DNA from: Acidobacteriaceae bacterium
GTDB lineage: Bacteria > Acidobacteriota > Terriglobia > Terriglobales > Acidobacteriaceae
Reading direction: 5' to 3'
DNA: 5,551 nt
NCBI GenBank assembly: GCA_003162255.1
Contig: PMMJ01000346.1
Coordinates: 1 to 5,551 of the forward strand
Shown here in pieces: positions 1-4,271 of the stretch (its first letter is position 1; every line of letters starts with the position of its first letter). Below the pieces are notes generated by a model. It saw only the letters and a program-made list of their open reading frames with translations. It searched no databases and was not told the origin of the DNA. A program made the translations under genes and the position numbers.

Positions 1-271
1 GACCGAGGAGCATGGCAAAGCTTATGCTGAGCGCGGTGAATAGGAATCCGGTCCGGCCCGCCCGTATGACCTCGTGCAGATTCATTCCAAACCCGAGTCC
101 AACGATAGATGCCTGCAGGAGAAATGCGGACAGTTTCTTGGCGTCGAGGTGATAGGGGTGGGGGAACGACATACCGTAGATCAGCCCAGCCAGCAGAGCT
201 AACGGGGTCGAAATGAGGCCACTGGCAGCTACGACAAGGCCAACAAAGAAGATATTCTTGGTGTTCTTCAA
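1..271 (-). CDS. YeiH/UPF0324-family putative sulfite/sulfate exporter, N-terminal part
   Basis: This is the first 90 codons of an inner-membrane protein that runs off the left edge. The translation is strongly hydrophobic, with spans near residues 6-33, 49-62 and 74-90. It contains a stretch around 52-65 (LLQASIVGLGFGMNL) followed by EVIRAG (67-72), which I recognise as the conserved early region of the YeiH/UPF0324 family, multi-span proteins proposed to export sulfur oxyanions. I chose the TTG at 271-269 because family-like sequence begins right there and the frame upstream has no ATG, GTG or other TTG before an in-frame stop; an AGG lies a few bases upstream. A separate ATG at 329-327 opens only a 17-codon frame in another phase. 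It lies 94 bases downstream of the LysR gene on the same strand, and LysR-YeiH pairs are known (yeiE-yeiH in E. coli, though divergent there). Substrate is inferred. The family call is fairly firm; the start is less so. Confidence 0.82.
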   Translation of the reverse strand, partial: MKNTKNIFFVGLVVAASGLISTPLALLAGLIYGMSFPHPYHLDAKKLSAFLLQASIVGLGFGMNLHEVIRAGRTGFLFTALSISFAMLLG

Positions 272-317
272 GCACCTAGTCTCGCTGCGCTGACACCTGC
301 CTGTCCAAGCAGTAATT

Positions 318-342
318 CTTATTGCTCATGCGAGCGGCTTAT
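318..342. promoter_or_regulatory. Possible regulator site upstream of the YeiH-family gene
   Basis: The 94-base gap between the LysR stop and the YeiH-family start contains two CTTAT direct repeats (318-322 and 338-342) exactly 20 bases apart. They flank a small dyad, GCTC-ATGC-GAGC (324-335). Repeats two helical turns apart upstream of the probable target gene are compatible with a LysR-type binding site, but no clean T-N11-A box or strong promoter hexamers were found. The assignment is tentative. Confidence 0.25.
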
Positions 343-365
343 CGCCTGACAATGCCTTGGCCGAC

Positions 366-1349
366 TCACAAGCCCTGGCGAGTTATCGCTGGCGGGAGGA
401 GATTAGACATCCGACGATCGGTGAGGGGTCGGGCCTTTGATCGCGTTGGGCTCATCACATCGTGGCGAGATCGCAGGAAATGGAGGAATGCCAGTGTAGT
501 CCCTTGCGGTTCTTGGCCAGGGGGATACGCCACGCTGAGTGGCCGCATGATCCGGACTCCGCGGATGGGCACGACTCGAAGAGAACCAAGCTGCAGCTCT
601 TTGCTTATAGACCAAAGCGAGGCAAATCCGATCCCAAGGCCAGCTTCAACGGCGGTAATGATGCCTTCGGTGGAGTCGAACTCCATCGCAAGGTTCAGAT
701 GCTTGGGCTTGACGCCACGCTTCCGTAGAGCCATCTCGACGACGCGGCGCGTCCCGGAGCCGCGCTCCCGCATAAGCAACCGCTCTTGCTTCAATTCCTC
801 AGGCTCAACGAAGCCTCGTTCGCTCCATTCGTGGGCTGGCGGCACCATCAGGACAATCTCATCTTCAAGGAAAACCTCGGTTCGCACATCTCGACGCAGG
901 GTCGGACCTTCAATGAATCCAAGGGACACTTCGTGCGCCACCAACTCTTCCAACACTTGCTCTGTATTGCATGTGGTGACGTGAGGCCGGACTTGAGGGT
1001 GCTGCTGCTGGAACGTTCCTAAGAGGTGAGGCAAGATGTACTGCGCAATCGTCAACGATGCACCGATCCGCAACTCGCCCCGTTGCCCGTCGGCAAACTG
1101 TGACAAAGCTGCCATCGCCGCTGTTTCCAACTTGTCGATTTTGCCGGCATATTTCAGGAGCATGGTGCCAGCGGGGGTAAGTGCGATGCGAACACCACTG
1201 CGATCAAATAGCTGCACTCCAAGGTGCTGTTCCAAGGCTTTGATCTGCAGGGTGATGGCAGGTTGCGTCAGGCAGAGTTCCTCCGCTGCCCTCCGGAAGT
1301 TCAAGTGTTTGGCCACCGCTCGAAAGACTTTAAGTCGGAAATTTTCCAT
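366..1349 (-). CDS. LysR-family transcriptional regulator (YeiE/CysL-like)
   Basis: This is a 327-residue cytoplasmic DNA-binding regulator, slightly longer than the usual ~300. Residues 1-60 form the LysR winged helix-turn-helix, with AAEELCLTQPAITLQIKALE (21-40) as the recognition unit and LFDR (47-50) and LTPAG (57-61) closing the wing. A linker helix follows to about 88. The effector-binding domain starts at ELRIGASLTIAQYILP (92-107), typical of the YeiE/CysL/CbbR subgroup. It continues with LGFIEG (143-148) and the late motif GLGIGFASL (237-245). The last ~30 residues are a polar tail outside the conserved core. The gene lies between the methyltransferase (51-base gap) and the YeiH-family gene on the same strand. 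YeiE-type regulators are known to sense sulfite, so control of the downstream exporter is a reasonable inference. The start at 1349 is well placed for the domain, although its ribosome site (AGG about 13 bases upstream) is weak. Confidence 0.93.
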   Translation of the reverse strand: MENFRLKVFRAVAKHLNFRRAAEELCLTQPAITLQIKALEQHLGVQLFDRSGVRIALTPAGTMLLKYAGKIDKLETAAMAALSQFADGQRGELRIGASLTIAQYILPHLLGTFQQQHPQVRPHVTTCNTEQVLEELVAHEVSLGFIEGPTLRRDVRTEVFLEDEIVLMVPPAHEWSERGFVEPEELKQERLLMRERGSGTRRVVEMALRKRGVKPKHLNLAMEFDSTEGIITAVEAGLGIGFASLWSISKELQLGSLRVVPIRGVRIMRPLSVAYPPGQEPQGTTLAFLHFLRSRHDVMSPTRSKARPLTDRRMSNLLPPAITRQGL

Positions 1350-1352
1350 GCC

Positions 1353-1393
1353 GGTATTTTTACCTGAGTTGTAGGGGCATTGCCTTTCTCCCC
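1353..1393. promoter_or_regulatory. Two small dyads in the methyltransferase-LysR gap
   Basis: The 51-base gap holds two inverted repeats. GGTA-TTTT-TACC lies at 1353-1364, and GGGG (1374-1377) with CCCC (1390-1393) are 12 bases apart with GGC-ATT-GCC nested between them. In the leftward transcript the first can fold between the weak Shine-Dalgarno AGG and the LysR ATG, which would bring them closer. There is no U-run after the second, so it does not look like an intrinsic terminator. It may be a LysR autoregulatory site or an mRNA structure; the sequence alone does not decide. Confidence 0.25.
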
Positions 1394-1400
1394 AGTTATG

Positions 1401-2009
1401 TTAAGCAGAGATTGACTCGGCTGAGTGTGGCGGACGAGCGCTGATGAAGTAGCTGTAGTGCCCAATATTGACCAGCGGCGATGTCGTCCAGTTGTGCTTG
1501 GTCAAAAACTGCACGACATCACTCGCCGACAGGCGATGGTCTGAGGGCGGCCTCGGAGGAGATTTCTTATCCGGACGCCAGTCGAGCAACGCCAGAGTTC
1601 CACCAGGCACCAGGATACGTGCAGCCTCCTGCAATGCGGCTTCGTGATCGTCTAATTCATGCCAAACGTTCGCTATCAACACAACGTCGGCACATTTCGA
1701 TGCGAGCATTGTCTTGCTTGCGTGGCCACGTACCAACTCAATGTTGGGGGGAGCATCGGGTCGCTCGAGCTTTTCCCGCAGCATGTTCAGCATCTCCAGC
1801 TGCAAGTCGATCGCATATACCTTCCCGTTAGGGGCCACGGCCTGGGCCATGGGAATGGCGAAGTAACCGGTTCCCGCGCCGACATCAGCAATGTGCATTC
1901 CAGGCCGAATCGCTAACGCTCGAATGACATCGGCAACCGGTAGCCAGACCTGTCGCTCGGGAGACTCGAGTTTGTGTGCATCCTGTGGTTTGAAAAGACG
2001 GTCGCCCAT
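1401..2009 (-). CDS. Class I SAM-dependent methyltransferase (UbiE-like fold)
   Basis: This is a 202-residue soluble protein with a Rossmann-type methyltransferase fold. Motif I, ADVGAGTGYF (41-50), is the glycine-rich SAM-binding loop. The acidic residue that contacts the SAM ribose is D68 in VYAIDLQ (64-70). Later elements are VVLIANVWHELDDHEAAL (109-126) and the post-motif region RILVPGGTLALLDW (131-144). The N-terminal HKLESPERQVWLP (12-24) belongs to a common uncharacterised subgroup of these enzymes. The methyl acceptor cannot be read from the sequence; the absence of a conserved cysteine set argues against a standard ArsM arsenite methyltransferase. The start at 2009 has AAAGG five bases upstream. 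It follows the microprotein gene by 74 bases, which contain an inverted repeat, and precedes the LysR gene by 51. Its place in an ArsR-led cluster suggests methylation of a toxic or thiol-reactive compound, which is inference. Confidence 0.9.
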   Translation of the reverse strand: MGDRLFKPQDAHKLESPERQVWLPVADVIRALAIRPGMHIADVGAGTGYFAIPMAQAVAPNGKVYAIDLQLEMLNMLREKLERPDAPPNIELVRGHASKTMLASKCADVVLIANVWHELDDHEAALQEAARILVPGGTLALLDWRPDKKSPPRPPSDHRLSASDVVQFLTKHNWTTSPLVNIGHYSYFISARPPHSAESISA

Positions 2010-2047
2010 GGTGGCCTTTAACGTCTGCCTTTGTTGCCTGGCTTTTC

Positions 2048-2076
2048 ACTCCGTCGAGACTCGACAGAACAGGAGT
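2048..2076. repeat. Inverted repeat between microprotein and methyltransferase genes
   Basis: Eight bases after the microprotein stop is a near-continuous dyad. GTCGAG (2053-2058) and CTCGAC (2060-2065) are perfect 6-base arms around a single A. Outer arms ACTCC (2048-2052) and GGAGT (2072-2076) also pair, with six unpaired bases on one side. As RNA it could form a 5-bp stem with a 3-base loop plus a lower stem across a bulge. No U-tract follows in the leftward direction, so it is more likely a stability or attenuation hairpin, or a protein site, than a terminator. Confidence 0.45.
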
Positions 2077-2083
2077 TGGTGCG

Positions 2084-2173
2084 TCAAGTTGGCACACCAA
2101 GCTTGGGCAGCAGCCATTGGGTCAACACTAGGTAAGCGACTACAAAAACGATCATCCATGCCCATCCCGGCAT
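2084..2173 (-). CDS. 29-residue single-span membrane microprotein
   Basis: This short gene begins ATG CCG GGA TGG on the base immediately after the ArsR stop (TGA-ATG, no gap). Its 29 codons end in TGA at 2086-2084. A strong Shine-Dalgarno-like GGGGGTG lies about seven bases before the ATG, at 2186-2180 inside the end of arsR. The product starts MPGWAWMIVF, then has VVAYLVLTQWLL (11-22), and ends PKLGVPT (23-29). That gives one hydrophobic helix from about residue 4 to 22, bounded by aromatic W4, W6 and W20 and followed by the only charged side chain, K24. By the positive-inside rule the C terminus would be cytoplasmic. Aromatic belts, a PKLG tail, a strong ribosome site and tight coupling to arsR make chance unlikely. 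I do not recognise a named family. It might assist a membrane partner such as the YeiH-family exporter, or be a membrane-stress sensor; both are guesses. Confidence 0.68.
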   Translation of the reverse strand: MPGWAWMIVFVVAYLVLTQWLLPKLGVPT

Positions 2174-2566
2174 TCAGTTCACCCCCTGTAATGAGCCAAC
2201 CTTTGATCGAAGATGGCTTTTTTGTGTCTGGATTCCACTCCTTCGCCGTGTGCCGGCAGCGTATTGTCCCAAGTGAGTGGCATGCCGCGCCGTGCTGCGG
2301 CACACTAACTCGCAAAGTTTGAACACGACGGGATCGGCGACACTATAAAAAACACTGTTGCCAGAACGCTCGCGGCCGACAAGTCCTGCGTCGAAGAGGA
2401 TTTGAAGGTGTTTCGATATGTTGGGCTGGTTACCGTCAAGATCACCGACAATCTCGCTGACCGTTCTCGGTCCGCCTTCAAGTGCTTGCAGGATGCGAAG
2501 ACGGCAAGGTTCTCCGAGCACCTGGAATCGGCGGGCGACCAGTTCGACCATCTTTTCGTGGATCAT
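2174..2566 (-). CDS. ArsR/SmtB-family winged-helix repressor
   Basis: This is a 130-residue dimeric-type DNA-binding repressor. The core spans residues 5-92. RFQVLGEPCRLRILQALEGG (13-32) is the opening helix pair, TVSEIVGDLDGNQPNISKHL (35-54) holds the recognition helix, and FDAGLVGRERSGNSVFYSVA (58-77) forms the wing. The metal motif ELCVC of classical ArsR is absent; the equivalent region reads TVSEIV. Cysteines are at 21, 85 and 89, the last two as CELVC in the final core helix, so a thiol or metal sensor using other residues is possible. The spacing does not match the SqrR/BigR persulfide sensors as I remember them. About 38 residues beyond the core are basic and low in hydrophobics, which is unusual for a family normally near 100 residues. 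The start at 2566 has GGAAGG seven bases upstream. It leads the leftward block and most likely represses it, and perhaps the divergent sigma gene too. Confidence 0.92.
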   Translation of the reverse strand: MIHEKMVELVARRFQVLGEPCRLRILQALEGGPRTVSEIVGDLDGNQPNISKHLQILFDAGLVGRERSGNSVFYSVADPVVFKLCELVCRSTARHATHLGQYAAGTRRRSGIQTQKSHLRSKVGSLQGVN

Positions 2567-2583
2567 CGTCTGCCTTCCAGACG
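2567..2583 (-). promoter_or_regulatory. Leader hairpin presenting the arsR ribosome-binding site
   Basis: Perfect 6-base arms CGTCTG (2567-2572) and CAGACG (2578-2583) enclose CCTTC. On the leftward mRNA this becomes CGTCTG-GAAGG-CAGACG directly against the ATG of arsR, so the Shine-Dalgarno GAAGG is the loop and the stem abuts the start codon. Such an arrangement can tune translation, or the dyad can serve as a DNA operator. The sequence shows the structure; the role is inferred. Confidence 0.5.
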
Positions 2584-2640
2584 GACAAAGAGTGCCTTGT
2601 TCACTATATAATTATACATGCATATAGCTAGGGTATAGAC
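2582..2640. promoter_or_regulatory. Divergent promoter region with AT-rich operator-like dyad
   Basis: The 95-base gap between arsR and the sigma gene contains an abrupt AT-rich patch. The palindrome TATAATTATA (2607-2616) provides a TATAAT on the plus strand (2607-2612) and another on the minus strand (2616-2611), so -10 elements for both directions overlap. Around them is a dyad, CTATAT (2604-2609) and ATATAG (2622-2627), with a 12-base spacer; the related GTATAG lies at 2633-2638. The best plus -35 candidate, GGACA near 2583-2587, is weak, as is TCTATA on the minus strand, so both promoters may need an activator or alternative sigma. ArsR-family repressors typically bind AT-rich 12-2-12 dyads over the -10, so this is the natural operator candidate for the adjacent repressor. 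Confidence 0.5.
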
Positions 2641-2661
2641 AGAAACCACGGAGTTGCTCGA

Positions 2662-3546
2662 ATGCGTTCTGACATCGACGAGGCCATCGTTTTGCTGAAG
2701 CGCGGAGGCGACGGCGCGCTTGAGAGAGCAGTAGCGCTGCTGCAAGGGGCTGTGTTTGCTTTCAGTATGAGAGTGTGCGGACAACAGCAGGATGCCGAAG
2801 ACACGATGCAGGAAGTCCTGGTAAAGTCGTTGCCCTACCTGTCAAAATTTGACAACTCCAGAGCTCTAGCGACGTGGTTGTACAAAGTGGCGAAGAACCG
2901 CTGTCTCATGAACCGGCGCAAGAGCAAATTCGCACCGAAAGAGGAACTCTCCCTGGAGGAGTTGATGCCTAACCAGGAGGAGTTCGGGCGGCTCGACGGG
3001 CTCACTACTGTCACTCCGGAAGGTTCGGCCATTCGTGGTGAACAGGGGCAGCGGCTGCGGGAGGCGATTCGGTATCTGCCGCCACACTATCGCATCATTC
3101 TTGTGCTGCGTGACATGGAAGGCTTCACCGATGAAGAGGTCGGGGAGATCACCGGCTTGCGCCCAGGCACCATACGCGTGCGACTCCACCGGGCCCGCTT
3201 ATTCGTGCGGAGGGAACTGGCGAAGGTGAACGAGGGAGTGAAGCAAGGTATTACGGGACGATTGCAGCGAAATGCGGGAACCCCGTCTGGCACCGGTCGA
3301 TGCAGGAAGATCTTTGCGGGGCTGTCGGACTATCTTGATGGTGAACTGGACGACTTCTCTTATGAAGAAATCGAGACCCACATGAACGGCTGTGAACCAT
3401 GCAAGAAATTCCTCCGCAGTCTGGAGTCGACCATACAACGCTGCCAGCAGTCGCCTGCTGACTGCCCGGATCGGGAAAGGGTGGCTGGCCTAAGAAAGAA
3501 GCTGCTCGCGACCTACGGCCGGGCACTCGCGACCAGCGGGAAGTGA
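2662..3546 (+). CDS. ECF-type sigma factor with fused C-terminal zinc-finger (ZAS/zf-HC2-like) domain
   Basis: The product has 294 residues, against about 180-200 for a plain ECF sigma factor. Region sigma2 covers about 26-88, with DAEDTMQEVLVKSLPYL (44-60) and the -10-recognition helix ATWLYKVAKNRCLMNRRK (70-87). Region sigma4 covers about 128-187, with LPPHYRIILVLRDMEGFTDE (139-158) and the helix-turn-helix GEITGLRPGTIRVRLHRAR (161-179). After a Gly/Ser/Thr linker (190-213) comes an anti-sigma-like zinc module: C214, then LSDYLDGELDD (221-231), then H240-x3-C244-x2-C247. This gives the full C...H-x3-C-x2-C ligand set of zf-HC2/ZAS domains, normally found on a separate anti-sigma protein. 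The fusion suggests autoinhibition relieved by thiol oxidation or zinc loss, which is inference. The start at 2662 has GGAG eight bases upstream. It is divergent from arsR and 136 bases before osmC, a likely target. The reading frame is intact. Confidence 0.92.
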   Translation: MRSDIDEAIVLLKRGGDGALERAVALLQGAVFAFSMRVCGQQQDAEDTMQEVLVKSLPYLSKFDNSRALATWLYKVAKNRCLMNRRKSKFAPKEELSLEELMPNQEEFGRLDGLTTVTPEGSAIRGEQGQRLREAIRYLPPHYRIILVLRDMEGFTDEEVGEITGLRPGTIRVRLHRARLFVRRELAKVNEGVKQGITGRLQRNAGTPSGTGRCRKIFAGLSDYLDGELDDFSYEEIETHMNGCEPCKKFLRSLESTIQRCQQSPADCPDRERVAGLRKKLLATYGRALATSGK

Positions 3547-3615
3547 CTGGATCAAAGAATCTTAGGCTACTCTGCGTCGCCTTCTGATAGCGCTCCATTC
3601 TTCTCCTTAATTTCC

Positions 3616-3670
3616 TGTAACAAATTCGTACGGTTTGCATTTATTCATGTGGCTTCCATGGAGGAGCCAC
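3616..3670 (+). promoter_or_regulatory. Candidate sigma-factor promoter and leader hairpin upstream of the OsmC-family gene
   Basis: In the 136-base gap after the sigma gene, TGTAACA (3616-3622) resembles the AAC-type -35 element common to ECF sigma factors. No confident -10 is visible at 16-17 bases, where ATTTATT lies. Downstream, GTGGCT (3649-3654) and AGCCAC (3665-3670) form a hairpin that also pairs CC with GG across a T bulge, leaving an ATGGA loop. It sits just before the ribosome site GAGGGAGA (3672-3679). No U-tract follows, so it is not a terminator. No intrinsic terminator for the sigma gene was found in the gap either. Confidence 0.35.
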
Positions 3671-3682
3671 TGAGGGAGACCC

Positions 3683-4150
3683 ATGATTTCTGCAAAAGTT
3701 GAACTGACACAGCCGCTTGCGCAGCAAAGACAATTCGTTGCTCGAACTGGCAGTGAGCACTATTTCCTGTTGGACGATAGTGCCGGGGGAACCGGACCTA
3801 AGCCCATTGAACTGGTGGCAGCTGGACTTGCAGGTTGCACAGCCTTCGACGTGATCACGATTCTCCGCCAGAAATACCATCAGAAAGTCACCGGCTATGA
3901 AGTGCGGGTGGAAGCTGACCAGGCGGAGCGCCCGCCGCAGGTGTTCACGGCGGTTCGGATTCATCACGTCGTTCGGGGTTTTGACATTGACGCCTCGGCC
4001 ATCGAGCAGGCGATTCACCTGTCGGAGGAGAAATATTGTTCAGTCGGGGCGATGGTGCAAAAGACGGCCAGCTTCCACACCACGTTTGAAATCGTCGCCG
4101 AAAAAACTGATTGGCCGAATCCAGCGGAGCCAGCCGCAACCCAGGCTTAA
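3683..4150 (+). CDS. OsmC/YhfA-family protein (thiol-dependent peroxidase-like)
   Basis: This is a 155-residue cytoplasmic protein of usual family length. OsmC/Ohr proteins are homodimers that reduce organic hydroperoxides, and some handle reactive sulfur or electrophiles, through two conserved cysteines. Both are present: C52 in LVAAGLAGCTAFDVI (44-58), and C119 in SEEKYCSVGAM (114-124). The GGTGPKPIELVAAGLAGCT stretch (35-53) is the signature of the OsmC/YhfA branch rather than Ohr. The N-terminal strand and the central helix after C52 match the family order. The final ~15 residues (WPNPAEP onward) are a proline/alanine tail. The start at 3683 has GGGAGA four bases upstream. It is 136 bases after the sigma factor gene and shortly before the TolC-family gene, so it is likely part of that regulon. 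The exact substrate cannot be told from sequence. Confidence 0.93.
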   Translation: MISAKVELTQPLAQQRQFVARTGSEHYFLLDDSAGGTGPKPIELVAAGLAGCTAFDVITILRQKYHQKVTGYEVRVEADQAERPPQVFTAVRIHHVVRGFDIDASAIEQAIHLSEEKYCSVGAMVQKTASFHTTFEIVAEKTDWPNPAEPAATQA

Positions 4151-4271
4151 GAGATTCCTAATGCAACAGCTTCTACCCCAACTTGGTGATCGAGGTCACG
4201 GCCTGAGTCTTGGTCCTGAGAGCAGGATAAAAAGACGATTCCAACTCTTTTCTCGATTGGGTCTTGTCCCT

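Noticed and set aside
322..984. A 220-codon plus-strand open frame antisense to the LysR gene
   Set aside because: Its arginine- and serine-rich translation shows no domain, and the opposite strand encodes a convincing LysR protein over the same bases.
2046..2315. An 89-codon minus-strand frame covering the microprotein and the arsR tail
   Set aside because: It lies in a different phase from both, has a low-complexity non-domain translation and no ribosome site; the 29-codon frame has the hydrophobic span and the coupled start.
2174..2566. Assigning the repressor as an SqrR/BigR-type persulfide sensor
   Set aside because: Cys 21, 85 and 89 do not align with the two-cysteine spacing I recall for that group, so only a generic thiol/metal sensor possibility is kept.
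3547..3615. A search for an intrinsic terminator after the sigma gene
   Set aside because: No GC-rich stem followed by a T-run is present, so none is annotated.
3251..3640. A 129-codon minus-strand frame opposite the zinc-finger part of the sigma gene
   Set aside because: It is antisense to a clear zf-HC2-like module with all ligands in frame, and its translation resembles no family.
4162..4168. TGCAACA as a second copy of the TGTAACA element before the TolC-family gene
   Set aside because: It differs at one position, overlaps the alternative ATG, lies at a different distance from the start, and has no matching -10.
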